Positions 51,127 to 62,756 are shown, counted from the stretch's first letter. The stretch is 64,000 nt of DNA from Alkalihalobacillus sp. AL-G (GCF_030643805.1 NZ_CP094656.1:3844001-3908000); one strand, 5' to 3'. A program made the numbers and translations. The notes: generated by a model not told the origin, from the letters alone.

Positions 51127-51261
51127 TTGAGAAGCGAAATGGAGTACGGCCGTAAATCTTCTATTGAAAAGTCACTTTAAACCAAAGAAAGGGAATCAGA
51201 TCACTCGCTTCTGCCACATTCAAAAGTGGGTTGTGAAGTCGAAATGTCTGTTCCCTCCCTT

Positions 51262-51726
51262 TTATCGATCATCCATACGAACGCGAAGATGGTAGCGTGG
51301 TACGGAAAGTTGAACCGCTTTCTCAATTTTATTGCGTAGCTCTTGGCGTTCTTCTTTCGAATGATCGCGAGGAACATCGACATGCACCCAAGCGGTATTT
51401 CCGTTGATTGAGACGAATTGCGGGGTGAGTCCGCTTGCATCCTTAACAGCTTCTCGAATTTTATCCTGATCATCACTGATTGTAAAACGTTTCGTTGTCA
51501 GGTTGCGATAGCTATTCGGATTTTGGTTCGTATCATACATGTCGCTGCGTTCCCGTCCGATGTTCGTCATGTGATAGTTGATTATCCCATGTCCGACTAG
51601 CGGATTCTTGTCCTCTTGCGTTTCATAAGCAGAGGGTTCTTTACTCGCGATATCTTCTGTGGTGGGAGGTTCCATTTGACAAGCAGCTAAAAGTGTAACC
51701 GCACTAAAAAATATAGCTTTTTTCAA
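51262..51726 (-). CDS. YhcN/YlaJ family sporulation lipoprotein
   Basis: Lipoprotein of 154 residues: signal KKAIFFSAVTLLAACQM with lipobox LAAC, then the YhcN/YlaJ domain with SYRNLTTKRFTISDDQDKI and NTAWVHVDVP. Family members are found in the spore membrane or cortex region. The start is TTG 51726, preceded by GGGGGTG 7 nt upstream; the longer frame would put a Cys-rich leader before the signal peptide. Confidence 0.85.
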   Translation of the reverse strand: MKKAIFFSAVTLLAACQMEPPTTEDIASKEPSAYETQEDKNPLVGHGIINYHMTNIGRERSDMYDTNQNPNSYRNLTTKRFTISDDQDKIREAVKDASGLTPQFVSINGNTAWVHVDVPRDHSKEERQELRNKIEKAVQLSVPRYHLRVRMDDR

Positions 51727-51806
51727 GATAAGACACCCCCGTACGCATAGCATAACCCCTGAGGATTTTAACTATTCGTATGCTGATTATGCCCCTGAGC
51801 AAACTA

Positions 51807-51831
51807 AAAGGCACTGATTCATCCAGTGCCT
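51807..51831 (-). terminator. Terminator of tdk
   Basis: Stem AGGCACTG/CAGTGCCT, followed on the minus strand by TTTTAGTTT, 8 bp after the tdk stop. Confidence 0.8.
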
Positions 51832-51839
51832 GTGCTTAT

Positions 51840-52454
51840 TTATAAAGTATTGGTTTGTTCTTTCATTTTAAGGTTGGGATGCTCTGGCACTTCATGGCAA
51901 TGTCTGCATCTCGGTTCATACGATTCTGAGGCACCGACCATAATTATCGGATCGTTGTAGGTTGCTGGTCTGCCATCAATCAATCGTTGTGTTCGACTTG
52001 CCGGGCTACCACAGACCAGGCATACGGCATGGAGCTTTGTCACACTCTCTGATAGTGCAAGTAACTCGGGAACTTGTCCGAATGGCTCTCCACGAAAGTC
52101 TTGATCTAAGCCAGCTGTAATCACACGCTTCCCTCGATCTGCCAAGTGTTGAATGACGTTTACAATACCGTTGTCGAAAAATTGTACTTCATCTATGGCA
52201 ACGACGTCCGTATCGAATGAAACAAGGTTTGAAATGTCCTGAGAGGATTTCACAGGTACCGCTAAAACCGATGTTCCATTATGGGAAACGACCGCCTCCT
52301 TGCTATACCGATCATCTAAAAGAGGCTTAAATACTTGTACCTTTTGTTTACCAAATGTTGCACGTCGGACACGTCGGATCAACTCCTCCGATTTTCCTGA
52401 AAACATGCTACCGCAGATGAGCTCGACCCAGCCATCTTTTTTCATTACATACAT
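51840..52454 (-). CDS. tdk: Thymidine kinase
   Basis: Type II thymidine kinase of the pyrimidine salvage pathway, 204 residues: P-loop [23 protein letters not shown] (Walker B), and structural zinc cysteines in [13 protein letters not shown] and RCRHCHE. The ATG at 52454 is used; GGGAG lies 8 nt upstream. An ATG three codons downstream is an alternative. Confidence 0.96.
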   Translation of the reverse strand: MYVMKKDGWVELICGSMFSGKSEELIRRVRRATFGKQKVQVFKPLLDDRYSKEAVVSHNGTSVLAVPVKSSQDISNLVSFDTDVVAIDEVQFFDNGIVNVIQHLADRGKRVITAGLDQDFRGEPFGQVPELLALSESVTKLHAVCLVCGSPASRTQRLIDGRPATYNDPIIMVGASESYEPRCRHCHEVPEHPNLKMKEQTNTL

Positions 52455-52621
52455 GCCCGTCTCTCCCTTCACAAGCTTACCGTTCTTTCTGACATCAAGT
52501 ATTCAGGCAATACTCGACCGCTTAGCATCATTTTTCTATTTATGTATTCTTTGTTTATTGTAACAAATCATAAGTATATTGAATGAAGTATTTTTCGATT
52601 TCTAAAATAAAAAATTGGCAA

Positions 52622-52646
52622 AGCCCTTCTACCTAAGCGAAGGGCT
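52622..52646 (-). terminator. Hairpin with T-rich tract upstream of tdk
   Basis: AGCCCTTC/GAAGGGCT stem, followed on the minus strand by TTTGCCAATTTTTT. It is a second terminator-like hairpin between rpmE and tdk. Confidence 0.5.
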
Positions 52647-52669
52647 AAGCAAAAAAATCTTATATTCAG

Positions 52670-52850
52670 GTTACGAGAAGCGAGAAGTTCAAGGAAGTGA
52701 AGTTCTGAAGCCCGAGTTCAGGAAAACCTAAAAACGAGGACTGTAATAACCAGGTAAGATTACTGGCTAAAAGCGTACATCCATGTGACAACGCCAGTAC
52801 TAGCACGTCCTGTGCGTCGGAAATTCGTCGCTTATCGTAAGCTGAAAGTA
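52670..52850. repeat. Mosaic repeat element between rpmE and tdk
   Basis: Contains AGCACGTCCTGTGC (hairpin GCAC-GTCCT-GTGC at 52803-52815) and GGAAATTCGTCGCTTATC, related to CAGCACGTCCATGTGC and AATTCGCCGTTTATC near 63.0 kb. The rest (ACGAGAAGCGAGAAGTTC, CCAGGTAAGATTACTGG) has several short inverted repeats. No gene is present. Confidence 0.55.
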
Positions 52851-52851
52851 A

Positions 52852-52888
52852 AAAACAGGCAAGAGGGTAATACCTCCCTGCCTGTTTT
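52852..52888 (-). terminator. Terminator of rpmE
   Basis: AAAACAGGC...GCCTGTTTT with inner GAGGT/ACCCTC, followed on the minus strand by TTTTTT; 10 bp after the stop. Confidence 0.9.
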
Positions 52889-52897
52889 AAGACCTTA

Positions 52898-53098
52898 TTA
52901 TTTAAGGTTGTATTTTTTCTTAAAGCGATCAACACGTCCACCAGCGTCAGCAAACTTTTGACGTCCTGTGTAGAACGGATGGCATTCGGAACAAATTTCT
53001 ACACGAATGCTTTCTTTTATTGAACCTGTTTCAAATTCATTTCCGCAGGCACAAGAAACTTTAGCCATTTTATAATTTGGATGGATTGCTTGTTTCAT
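52898..53098 (-). CDS. rpmE: 50S ribosomal protein L31 (zinc-binding form)
   Basis: Ribosomal protein of 66 residues. The Cys-containing type: CACG and CSECH supply zinc ligands, which marks it as the zinc-replete paralogue that bacilli swap for YtiA/RpmE2 when zinc is short. The start is ATG 53098 (MKQAIHPNY) with AAGGAG 9 nt upstream. It sits downstream of rho as usual. Confidence 0.97.
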   Translation of the reverse strand: MKQAIHPNYKMAKVSCACGNEFETGSIKESIRVEICSECHPFYTGRQKFADAGGRVDRFKKKYNLK

Positions 53099-53193
53099 CC
53101 TATTCATCTCCTTCTGCCCTGAACCGTGTGGGAACAGAGTTTATTAACACACATGAGGTAGTATAACAAGAATCAGTGCAAATTTCAACAACG

Positions 53194-54474
53194 TTATTTT
53201 ACGGTCATTTTCCTATTCTGACCCGTACGTTCTTTTTCAAACATGTCAAAGAATTCCTCGTTTGTCTTGGTCTTTTTGATACGCCTCATAAAATGTTCGA
53301 CAAAATCGTAGGAATCGTTCATCGTTTTACGGATGGCCCATAGGTGCTCAAGATGCTCTTTTGCAATAAGCATCTCTTCTTTTCGCGTACCTGAGCGACG
53401 AATGTCGATTGCTGGGAAAATTCTGCGTTCTGCCAGCTTTCGATCCAAATGCAATTCCTGGTTACCCGTTCCTTTAAATTCCTCATAGATGACGTCATCC
53501 ATTCGGGATCCAGTATCGACAAGTGCCGTAGCTAAAATCGTCAAGCTTCCTCCATCTTCAATGTTACGAGCAGCACCGAAGAAACGTTTTGGCTTATGGA
53601 ACGCCGCAGGATCGATCCCCCCGGATAATGTTCGTCCACTTGGTGGGATTACGAGATTATATGCACGAGCAAGTCGAGTAATGCTATCCATGAGAATTAC
53701 AACATCTTTCTTATGCTCGACGAGTCTCATCGCACGCTCAAGAACGAGTTCAGCCACTTTTATATGGTTTTCAGGAACCTCGTCAAACGTTGAGCTGACA
53801 ACATCCCCATCTACCGATCGTTCAATATCGGTAACTTCCTCTGGCCGTTCATCGATTAATAGTACGATCAATTCCGCCTCTGGGTGGTTCGTCGATACGC
53901 TATGAGCAATCTCTTTTAAAAGCATCGTTTTACCAGCCTTAGGAGGGGCAACGATCAAACCACGTTGACCAAATCCGACCGGTGCGATCATATCCAAAAT
54001 TCGGGTAGATACATTTTTTGAAGCTGTTTCCAGCGTCATTTTTTGCTCAGGATATAATGGAGTGAGCGCTGGGAAGTGAACACGTTCCTTCGCTGTATCA
54101 GGGTCTTCTCCATTCACTGCTGCAACGTGCAGAAGACCGTAATATCGTTCATTTTCTTTCGGAGGACGAACCTTACCTGACACCTTATCCCCATTCCTCA
54201 AATCAAAACGTCGAATTTGGGATGCCGAAATATAAATGTCCTCTGAGCTAGGTGAATAGTTGATCGGGCGCAAGAAACCAAAGCCTTCTGAAGGGATGAC
54301 TTCCAAAATGCCCTCCATAAACGAAAGATCTTCTTTTTCAGCCTGCGCTTTCAAAATTGCAAAAATAAGCTCTCGTTTCGTTAGCTTACTGTAGTATGAA
54401 ACTTTAAAGTCGCGGGCCTTTTCATAAAGGTCCTTGAGTTTCATATTTTCTAATTGTGATAAATTTAATGACAT
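53194..54474 (-). CDS. rho: Transcription termination factor Rho
   Basis: Hexameric RNA helicase ending transcription, 426 residues: N-terminal helix-extended-loop domain, cold-shock-like RNA-binding domain with GFGFLRP and EDIYISASQIRRFDLRNGD, Walker A PPKAGKTMLL, Walker B VVILMDSITRLARAYN. The start is ATG 54474 with GAGTGG 6 nt upstream. Confidence 0.97.
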   Translation of the reverse strand: MSLNLSQLENMKLKDLYEKARDFKVSYYSKLTKRELIFAILKAQAEKEDLSFMEGILEVIPSEGFGFLRPINYSPSSEDIYISASQIRRFDLRNGDKVSGKVRPPKENERYYGLLHVAAVNGEDPDTAKERVHFPALTPLYPEQKMTLETASKNVSTRILDMIAPVGFGQRGLIVAPPKAGKTMLLKEIAHSVSTNHPEAELIVLLIDERPEEVTDIERSVDGDVVSSTFDEVPENHIKVAELVLERAMRLVEHKKDVVILMDSITRLARAYNLVIPPSGRTLSGGIDPAAFHKPKRFFGAARNIEDGGSLTILATALVDTGSRMDDVIYEEFKGTGNQELHLDRKLAERRIFPAIDIRRSGTRKEEMLIAKEHLEHLWAIRKTMNDSYDFVEHFMRRIKKTKTNEEFFDMFEKERTGQNRKMTVK

Positions 54475-54772
54475 AGTACACCACTCTTTTTTATTCAATA
54501 TTTATAATAACATCCCTACAATTTTCTTTAATACTCCTTGAAAAAGGGCTTCTGTTCACGCTGTGGTTTTTTCACGACAGTTCTGTCCAGACGTAACGAA
54601 TACGAACATGATTATAACAATGTCCGTCACTACCTTTTCATCGCTGTTAGCCTTTGGTAAGTACCTTCGGAAGGAAAAATGCAGTATGAAGTGATTATAG
54701 AAGTAGGGTTTTGAAGCGTGCAAAAATTAAACTCATTCTTATTTTACCCAATAATAGGTCAATTAATCAAGA
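54475..54772 (-). other. rho upstream region with extended -10 promoter candidate
   Basis: About 300 bp. On the minus strand TGTTATAAT (54611-54619) is a TGn-extended -10 without a good -35. The roughly 130-nt leader could allow Rho autoregulation, as in other bacteria; no Rho-site can be proven by eye. Confidence 0.45.
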
Positions 54773-54807
54773 AAAAGAGGTTGACGTCGTTTTTGAGCCA
54801 ACCTCTT
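54773..54807 (-). terminator. Terminator of glpX
   Basis: AAGAGGTTG/CAACCTCTT stem, followed on the minus strand by TTTC; 9 bp after the stop. Confidence 0.85.
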
Positions 54808-54815
54808 CCCGATGT

Positions 54816-55784
54816 TTAAGGCTTGATGACAAGGTTTGGTTTCTTCTTTAAGCTATGGCGCCCATCGATAAAACGGACTGTTCCTGACTTCGCCCTCATG
54901 ACCACGGATTGAGTCGTTCCTGCTGTTCCTTTAAAACGAACCCCTTTTAATAGCTCTCCATCGGTTACTCCGGTTGCTGCAAAAATAGCGTCGTCACCTT
55001 TGACGAGGTCATCCATCATTAGAACACGCTCAATGTCGGTTATGCCCATTTTCTTGCAGCGGGCAAGTTCTTTATCGTCTTGTGGTAAAAGCTTTCCTTG
55101 AAGTTCTCCGCCGAGGCATTTGAGTGCTACTGCAGCTAAAACGCCTTCAGGTGCGCCTCCACTCCCGAACAGAATGTCGACGCCTGTGTCTTCAAACGCC
55201 GTGTTAATTGCAGCTGCAACATCTCCGTCTTGGATGAGCTTAATTCGAGCACCGGTATCACGGATTTCTTCAACGATCCGTTCATGACGTTTTCGATCCA
55301 GTACGACCGCGACAATATCTTCGATGTCTTTATTTTTCGCTCGAGCTACTGCCTTTAGGTTGTCGATGATCGGGGCATTGATGTCTACCTTCCCGACAGA
55401 CTCCGGGCCGACTGCGATTTTCTCCATATACATATCCGGCGCGTGCAAGAGATTACCGTGGTCTGCAACCGCTAGTACGGCAAGTGCATTCCACGTCCCC
55501 GAAGCAACGATGTTCGTCCCTTCTAAAGGATCGACCGCTACATCAACGCGAGGTCCGAATCCAGTCCCGAGTTTTTCACCAATATAAAGCATTGGTGCCT
55601 CGTCCATTTCCCCCTCGCCGATCACAACTGTCCCTTTCATCGGTACTGTATCGAAAACATCACGCATAGCAGATGTTGCCGCATCGTCCGCTTCATCCTT
55701 TCGCCCTCTCCCCATCCATCGTGCAGATGCGAGAGCCGCCGCTTCGGTGACGCGGACCAGCTCCATAGATAAACTTCTTTCCAT
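54816..55784 (-). CDS. glpX: Fructose-1,6-bisphosphatase class II
   Basis: Gluconeogenic phosphatase converting FBP to fructose 6-phosphate, 322 residues. Metal-binding acids lie in [15 protein letters not shown] and [29 protein letters not shown] is at the N-terminus. It is grouped with fsa and fba, so sugar-phosphate enzymes cluster here. GGGGG SD is 8 nt upstream. Confidence 0.96.
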   Translation of the reverse strand: MERSLSMELVRVTEAAALASARWMGRGRKDEADDAATSAMRDVFDTVPMKGTVVIGEGEMDEAPMLYIGEKLGTGFGPRVDVAVDPLEGTNIVASGTWNALAVLAVADHGNLLHAPDMYMEKIAVGPESVGKVDINAPIIDNLKAVARAKNKDIEDIVAVVLDRKRHERIVEEIRDTGARIKLIQDGDVAAAINTAFEDTGVDILFGSGGAPEGVLAAVALKCLGGELQGKLLPQDDKELARCKKMGITDIERVLMMDDLVKGDDAIFAATGVTDGELLKGVRFKGTAGTTQSVVMRAKSGTVRFIDGRHSLKKKPNLVIKP

Positions 55785-55834
55785 CCTTTATTCCCCCAGC
55801 CTGAAAGATTCCCTTTATTGATACCTAGTTTTAT

Positions 55835-57121
55835 TTATTGCGTAGCCTTTTCGACATCTTTTTCGATGTCTAGGTTTTCACGCCAAACCTTTGCACCTAA
55901 ACCTCTTAGTTTTTGAACGAGGTTTTCATAACCACGGTCAATATGCTCAAGTCCTGAAATCTCCGTAATGCCTTTTGCCATCAAGCCTGCAACAACGAGC
56001 GATGCACCTGCCCTTAAGTCCGATGCTTTCACATTCGCACCTTCTAAGGATGAAGGACCATTGATGATTGCTGAGCGCCCTTCAACTTTTACATTGGCAC
56101 CCATGCGACGCAGCTCATCAATGTGCTTGAAACGCGAGCTGTAAATCGTATCGGTCACTATGCTTGTCCCTTCTGTACTTGTTAAAAGAGCAGTAAACGG
56201 TTGTTGAAGGTCTGTGGCAAAACCAGGGTAGACGAGCGTCTTCACATCAACACTGTTTAACCGATCATTTCGCCTGATGAATACCGAATCATCGGACTCT
56301 TCGATATATACACCCATTTCTCTTAGCTTAGCAATCAATGACTCAAGATGCAGCGGAATGACGTTATCAATCGTTACACCGTTCCCCATTGCTGCTGCCA
56401 TAATGGTGAAGGTTCCGGCTTCGATCCTGTCCGGTATGATTGAATGACGGCAACCATGTAATTGTTCGACACCATCAATCCGGATTACGTCTGTACCTGC
56501 CCCTTTTATACGAGCACCCATGCTTGCAAGAAGTGTAGCAACGTCGATGATCTCTGGTTCCTTCGCAGCATTTTCAATGATCGTTCGTCCCTTAGCCCGA
56601 ACCGCAGCAAGCATAATGTTGATCGTTGCCCCGACGCTGACGACATCAAGGTAAATTCGAGCACCGACAAGTTCGTCTGCACGTAAATAAATCGCACCCT
56701 GTTCGTTTGTTACACGTGCTCCAAGTGCTTGGAAACCTTTTATATGTTGATCAATCGGACGCGGCCCAAGGTTACATCCTCCGGGAAGTCCGATGACAGC
56801 TTTTTTAAATTTACCAAGCATCGCACCCATTAAATAATACGAAGCTCGCAATTTCTTTACTTTTCCATTTGGAAGCGGCATTGAAATCATTTTTTCCGGA
56901 TTTACAATAAGTGTATTGTCCTCAAGTATTGCTTCTCCGCCGATTTCTTCCAGTAAATCGCGTAAGATGGCTACATCCGAGATGTTTGGGAGATGGTCGA
57001 TTGTGACGGTAGAATCAGCAAGAATAGCAGCAGGTATCAATGCTACTGCACTATTTTTCGCACCGCTGATCTGAACCGTGCCTTCTAATGGATGCCCACC
57101 TTCGATCATTAATTTCTCCAT
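55835..57121 (-). CDS. murA2: UDP-N-acetylglucosamine 1-carboxyvinyltransferase (MurA2/MurAB)
   Basis: Second EPT-type enzyme of peptidoglycan synthesis, 428 residues. It has the [12 protein letters not shown] start and the loop [14 protein letters not shown] with Cys116. Low-GC Gram-positives normally carry two MurA copies; this is the one near fba/rho (MurAZ/MurAB), while the copy at 4.7 kb corresponds to MurAA. Normal length, no sign of decay. Confidence 0.96.
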   Translation of the reverse strand: MEKLMIEGGHPLEGTVQISGAKNSAVALIPAAILADSTVTIDHLPNISDVAILRDLLEEIGGEAILEDNTLIVNPEKMISMPLPNGKVKKLRASYYLMGAMLGKFKKAVIGLPGGCNLGPRPIDQHIKGFQALGARVTNEQGAIYLRADELVGARIYLDVVSVGATINIMLAAVRAKGRTIIENAAKEPEIIDVATLLASMGARIKGAGTDVIRIDGVEQLHGCRHSIIPDRIEAGTFTIMAAAMGNGVTIDNVIPLHLESLIAKLREMGVYIEESDDSVFIRRNDRLNSVDVKTLVYPGFATDLQQPFTALLTSTEGTSIVTDTIYSSRFKHIDELRRMGANVKVEGRSAIINGPSSLEGANVKASDLRAGASLVVAGLMAKGITEISGLEHIDRGYENLVQKLRGLGAKVWRENLDIEKDVEKATQ

Positions 57122-57344
57122 TGCTTTCTCCCTTCCTAGGCTTAAGAAGTCTATGTTGGCTTATCCTTAGTTTAAGCAAAAACAATCATTTCATCCATTT
57201 TATTCCATTCCTTTTTCGGATGATATACTTCCCTTTTGTTTTGATGAAGCAAAAGACTTATCTTTCACACGTAGTTACCTTAGGATATCGTTCTTTGCTG
57301 GAAAAGCCAATACGTCGAGGTCCTTTACCTTAATTTCATTAAAC

Positions 57345-57989
57345 TTAGTTTTGACTTTTTTGCCAATCTGCTAAAAATTTCTCAATACCTTGATCAGTTA
57401 ATGGATGGTTGATTAATTGGGAAAGGACTTTAGCCGGAATAGTGGCAATATGAGCACCACGAAGTGCGGCTTCTGTAACGTGGATCGGGTTTCTGATGGA
57501 AGCTGCGATAATTTCTGAACTAATCTTATGTACATTGAAAATTTCTGCAATCTCAGAAATCAAGTTTAGTCCATCCTGACCAATATCATCAAGTCTACCC
57601 AGGAACGGAGATACATAAGAAGCACCTGCTCTGGCAGCTAACAAGGCCTGATTTGCTGAAAAAATAAGCGTTACATTTGTTTTGATTCCGAGCTCTGAAA
57701 AAGTTTTAACTGCTTTTAAGCTTTCCATCGTCATCGGTACCTTGACGGTGATATTCGGCGCAATTGCAGCAAGTTCTTTTCCTTCTCTAATCATTTCTTC
57801 ATACGTCAAGCCTATGACTTCAGCACTAACGGATCCTGGTACTAACGATGTGATTTCCCTAAGGCCTTCATGAAAATCGATGCCTTCCTTTGCAACGAGT
57901 GAAGGATTTGTCGTTACACCTGCAAGAATCCCTAAATCGTGCGCCTCACGTATCTCATCAATATTTGCAGTATCAATAAAAAATTTCAT
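57345..57989 (-). CDS. fsa: Fructose-6-phosphate aldolase / small transaldolase (TalC type)
   Basis: Class I Schiff-base aldolase of 214 residues. The catalytic lysine is K83 in [25 protein letters not shown] is the family N-terminus. In bacilli the protein at this locus (YwjH/Tal) acts as transaldolase in the pentose phosphate pathway, although it is often annotated as FSA; sequence alone does not separate the two. AAGGAGAG SD. Confidence 0.94.
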   Translation of the reverse strand: MKFFIDTANIDEIREAHDLGILAGVTTNPSLVAKEGIDFHEGLREITSLVPGSVSAEVIGLTYEEMIREGKELAAIAPNITVKVPMTMESLKAVKTFSELGIKTNVTLIFSANQALLAARAGASYVSPFLGRLDDIGQDGLNLISEIAEIFNVHKISSEIIAASIRNPIHVTEAALRGAHIATIPAKVLSQLINHPLTDQGIEKFLADWQKSQN

Positions 57990-58101
57990 CTATGTCTCTC
58001 CTTTTAAAGCGGTCATTTTTAGACTAGATCATCCAGACCCCCTATTTACAATCCCATTATATGCAAGGGAGTCTGACTCTATTTATCATCTGATTAAAAA
58101 C

Positions 58102-58136
58102 GAAGGAGTCTGACTCATGTTTCTGAGTCAGCCCCC
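58102..58136 (-). terminator. Terminator of fba
   Basis: On the minus strand GGGGGCTGACTC (58125-58136) pairs with GAGTCAGACTCC (58105-58116), then TTCGTTTTT. The stem sequence is the same as in the inverted-repeat block at 44.2 kb, and a further GGAGTCTGACTC occurs at 58068-58079. Confidence 0.75.
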
Positions 58137-58149
58137 TGTATTGAATAGT

Positions 58150-59013
58150 TTATGCTTTATTAGAAGAACCGAATTCGCGCATCTTTCCTTTTACCGTATC
58201 TTTGATTGCATCGCGTGCAGGTCCTAAGTATTTACGTGGATCATACAGTTCAGGCTTTTCAGCAAGAACTTCGCGCACCGCTTTTGATGCTGAGATTTGG
58301 CTTTCTGTGTTCACATTGATTTTCGCATGACCGTAGGAGATAGCCTTTTGGACATCCTTTGTCGGAATCCCTGTTCCACCATGCAGTACAAGTGGCACTC
58401 CTGTAAGTTCATTGATTTCCTTCATACGATCAAATCCAAGGTTCGGCTCTCCTTTATAAGGACCGTGTACAGAACCTAGTGCTGGAGCAAAACAGTCAAC
58501 ACCCGTTTCATTGATTAATCTTTCACATTCTGCAGGAATCGCATAAGCTGCTTCCGCATCTTCGACGATAAGATCGTCTTCTTGACCACCAATACGTCCA
58601 AGTTCAGCTTCAACTGAAACACCGACAGCATGTGCAACTTCCACGACCTTTTTCGTAAGCTCGATGTTTTCATCAAGTGGATAATGAGAGCCATCAATCA
58701 TTACAGAAGTAAACCCTGCATGAATCGCTTCTACGCACTTTTCAAAACTGGATCCGTGATCAAGGTGAATGGCAACAGGTACTGTTACGTTGTAATCTTC
58801 CATCAGTGCTTCCACTAATTTTACAACCGTTTTAAATCCACCCATGTAACGTGCTGCACCCTCGGAAACGCCGCAAATCAATGGTGACTTTTCTTCTTCC
58901 GCTGCTTGTAGGATTGCTTGTGTAAATTCTAGATTGTTCAAATTGTACTGTCCTACAGCATACCCTTCTGCTTTTGCTTTTTCGAGCATTTCCTTCATTG
59001 AAACTAAAGGCAT
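58150..59013 (-). CDS. fba: Class II fructose-1,6-bisphosphate aldolase
   Basis: Zinc-dependent glycolytic aldolase, 287 residues: [14 protein letters not shown] carries a zinc His and the catalytic Asp, [13 protein letters not shown] another ligand segment, and [10 protein letters not shown] the C-terminal His. AAGGAGG SD. Operon context with fsa, and spo0F next upstream, is canonical. Confidence 0.97.
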   Translation of the reverse strand: MPLVSMKEMLEKAKAEGYAVGQYNLNNLEFTQAILQAAEEEKSPLICGVSEGAARYMGGFKTVVKLVEALMEDYNVTVPVAIHLDHGSSFEKCVEAIHAGFTSVMIDGSHYPLDENIELTKKVVEVAHAVGVSVEAELGRIGGQEDDLIVEDAEAAYAIPAECERLINETGVDCFAPALGSVHGPYKGEPNLGFDRMKEINELTGVPLVLHGGTGIPTKDVQKAISYGHAKINVNTESQISASKAVREVLAEKPELYDPRKYLGPARDAIKDTVKGKMREFGSSNKA

Positions 59014-59188
59014 AACTATTTTTCCTCCTTAAAGTGGGCTTGTACATCCCTTATATTAACCATGATGATGGAGCAAAAACTCCATACCAGTTTTTCAGGC
59101 TCACAAAACCAATTATAGCATAACAATTTTAAGGAGGAATCGCAATGTATCATGCCTTGAACTGTGCAAGGGCTAACCACAAGCGACG

Positions 59189-59340
59189 AACGACGAGCGT
59201 TACATACTTATAAACTACGAGTTGTACCGAGGAAGCCATCTTCAAAGAATCAACTAGCAGACGCAGGTACATGGACGCCCCCGAGTTGTACCGAGGAAGC
59301 CTTCTTCAAAGAATAACTTGTAGACCCAGGCACTTGGGTT
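59189..59340. repeat. Two copies of the CGAGTTGTACCGAGGAAGC repeat
   Basis: The 19-mer occurs at 59218-59236 and 59282-59300; both are followed by CTTCAAAGAAT, then TAGCAGACGCAGG or TAGACCCAGG. The same 19-mer and surroundings occur twice near 63 kb. It lies between fba and spo0F and is non-coding. Confidence 0.88.
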
Positions 59341-59368
59341 CTTGGTTCCTTTTTGAACTTCTTCTCAT

Positions 59369-59737
59369 TCAAGAACGAATTGGTAAATGCTTCTTCACGA
59401 CATCTCGGATTTCATCAATATCGAAAGGCTTAGCAAAGTGGGTGATGGCTCCTAATTCCATCGCCTCGTGGATCATATCTAACTCACCATACGCTGTCAT
59501 GATTATGACACCTACACTTTCATCGACTTTTTTCACACGACGTAAAATTTCCAACCCATCCATCCCTGGAATTTTCATGTCTAAAATTAATAAGTCCGGA
59601 TTTTCACTTTTTACAATGGATAATGCTTGTACACCATTTGCCGCTTGATACGTTTGATAGCCCTCTTTTTTGAAAATTTCGTTCAATAAAATCCGTATTC
59701 CATACTGATCATCTACGATTAAGATTTTCCCTTTCAT
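59369..59737 (-). CDS. spo0F: Sporulation phosphorelay response regulator Spo0F
   Basis: Single-domain response regulator that receives phosphate from sporulation kinases and passes it to Spo0B. 122 residues: acidic pocket D9-D10, phospho-acceptor D53 in [13 protein letters not shown], switch Thr in [11 protein letters not shown], conserved Lys in [11 protein letters not shown]. No output domain. It is very close to the B. subtilis protein, including the surface helix [18 protein letters not shown] used for Spo0B docking. SigH promoter upstream. Confidence 0.97.
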   Translation of the reverse strand: MKGKILIVDDQYGIRILLNEIFKKEGYQTYQAANGVQALSIVKSENPDLLILDMKIPGMDGLEILRRVKKVDESVGVIIMTAYGELDMIHEAMELGAITHFAKPFDIDEIRDVVKKHLPIRS

Positions 59738-59797
59738 TCCATATCACACCCTAATTTCCTTGATGATGTTAATCGATTTTACAATTATCTATTAATG

Positions 59798-59826
59798 TAA
59801 TTCGAGAAGTCTCAACAAATTCCTGC
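59798..59826 (-). promoter_or_regulatory. SigH promoter of spo0F
   Basis: Minus strand GCAGGAATT (59818-59826), 11-nt spacer, CTCGAATTA (59798-59806), matching the SigH consensus apart from the first base of the -10 block. Same geometry as the kinase promoter at 41.9 kb. Confidence 0.75.
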
Positions 59827-59955
59827 TGTGTGGACAAAATCTCCCAATTTTTGCACGGAAACATTGTATTGGAAGTCGACCAATCAAAATTTGTAGGAGC
59901 CGTCGTTTTATGTAAGACACACACAAAGGTATACTAACTAATGAGGTGAAGGAAC

Positions 59956-60477
59956 ATGTTGAAAATATTTACGACTCAATTATTCGGCGTATTTCGAAAT
60001 ATACAGGAAAAAAACGAGGAAGTACTCGAGGATTGTTCAAGACTTCTTGCGCAGACAATTACAGCAGATGGAACAGTTTTCGTCGAAGGATTGGATGAGC
60101 TTGAAGCAGTGTCGGTTGCAGCGATTACCAGTGAGGAAACACTGCCGAGCATCGCTCCGTTCGATTCAAAAACCGTTCTGGAGCCACAGGATTGTTTGAT
60201 TGTTTTTGCTAAAACGACGGATGATGAACGTCTAAAACAATTGGTTGAAGTAGCAGGTGCTAATGGTGCATCTATTATTAGCATCGGTGCTATGATTGAA
60301 GAAAAGGGCTTTATAAATACTGATTTTCATATTGATACGACACTTCTAACAGGGCTCGTGCCGACAGATGAAGGTGATCGAAGCGGCTATCCTGTTGTTA
60401 TGTGCACCCTTTACGTATTTCATGCATTGGTGTTTACAACACGGGAAATGCTTGAAGAATATGATGGGATATTTTAA
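59956..60477 (+). CDS. ywjG: DUF2529 family protein YwjG
   Basis: Protein of 173 residues with an SIS-like alpha/beta pattern (GTVFVEGLDELEAV, CLIVFAKTTDDERL, GASIISIGA). Function unknown. It is divergent from spo0F and convergent with pyrG, the same placement as in B. subtilis. SD GAGGTGAAGG. Confidence 0.9.
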   Translation: MLKIFTTQLFGVFRNIQEKNEEVLEDCSRLLAQTITADGTVFVEGLDELEAVSVAAITSEETLPSIAPFDSKTVLEPQDCLIVFAKTTDDERLKQLVEVAGANGASIISIGAMIEEKGFINTDFHIDTTLLTGLVPTDEGDRSGYPVVMCTLYVFHALVFTTREMLEEYDGIF

Positions 60478-60539
60478 TATAATAAAAAAATTTAAAAAAT
60501 TAAATATGTTAGAAGGAATATGTAAAATAGTGCAGAAAT

Positions 60540-60800
60540 ACTATATTTAAGAACGAACGATGTCGTTCTATCCTCCTAACGCCCTACAGTTGAATTCACG
60601 ATTTTTCCCTTTTTATCATATCCCACGTCGAAACCCTCAAATCCCTAGACGATTTCTTAGTGTTCATCTAAAAGAACACACCTTGCTTTGATACTGCTTA
60701 TTTGACTGTAACAGGGTCCACAAATACATATGTGGTTAAGGACCAAATCAGGTTATATGCGATTGCTACCCTCCAAATCAATCGCTATAGCCTTTTTTGG
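60540..60800 (+). ncRNA. Candidate structured RNA or long 3' UTR downstream of ywjG
   Basis: Four consecutive hairpins: AGAACGA/TCGTTCT (60550-60569), GTGTTC/GAACAC (60660-60679), GGTCC/GGACC enclosing CCACA/TGTGG (60715-60744), and a terminator GGTTATA-GCGATTG/CAATCGC-TATAGCC (60751-60792) with TTTTTT. Linkers and the last loop are C-rich (TCCTCCTAACGCCC, CCCTCAAATCCC, TACCCTCC), which could pair with Shine-Dalgarno sequences. It may be only the ywjG 3' UTR; no known RNA family was recognised. Confidence 0.35.
60751..60798 (+). terminator. Plus-strand terminator downstream of ywjG
   Basis: Stem GGTTATA(T)GCGATTG/CAATCGCTATAGCC followed by TTTTTT, 275 nt after the ywjG stop. Confidence 0.8.
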
Positions 60801-61061
60801 TTGTGATGGTGGTGTTTTCCAAAAAACTCGACGATCACCTCGCCTTGAGGTGAAAGCAGAGTCGTAGTTATCCCTTGTCAGGCCCCCAAGCTGGAAGTCC
60901 AATGAGGTGGTTGTGGGCGTCTTATAATAGCCCCTCGAATGTCACATTTTTGAAGGTTGAGGGAGTCATACATGACCAATGACTCCCTCGAATGTTGCTT
61001 AAACTATAAAGCTGAAGGTATCGGGTGCAGCTGCACAATGTATCATTGAGTCCAAAATGTT
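60800..61061. other. Unexplained hairpin-rich spacer between two terminators
   Basis: No gene. Contains CACCTC-GAGGTG (60836-60852), the perfect 11-bp dyad GAGGGAGTCAT/ATGACTCCCTC (60959-60989) without a T tract, and a direct repeat CCCTCGAATGT (60932 and 60984). Because it lies between opposing terminators it would need its own promoter to be transcribed; none is convincing. Confidence 0.4.
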
Positions 61062-61098
61062 AAAAAAAGAGCCGACCACAGATAGCGTCAACTCTTTT
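61062..61098 (-). terminator. Terminator of pyrG
   Basis: AAAAGAG-TGAC with GTCG-CTCTTTT on the minus strand, followed by TTT; 12 bp after the pyrG stop. Confidence 0.85.
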
Positions 61099-61109
61099 AA
61101 GAATGTTTG

Positions 61110-62756
<1,647 letters not shown>

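Noticed and set aside
52666-52953. Minus-strand open frame of 95 residues overlapping rpmE
   Set aside because: Runs through the rpmE terminator and the repeat element and overlaps the real rpmE gene in another frame.
60800-61061. tmRNA, 6S RNA, SRP RNA or RNase P RNA
   Set aside because: None of the conserved cores I know for these RNAs is present on either strand.
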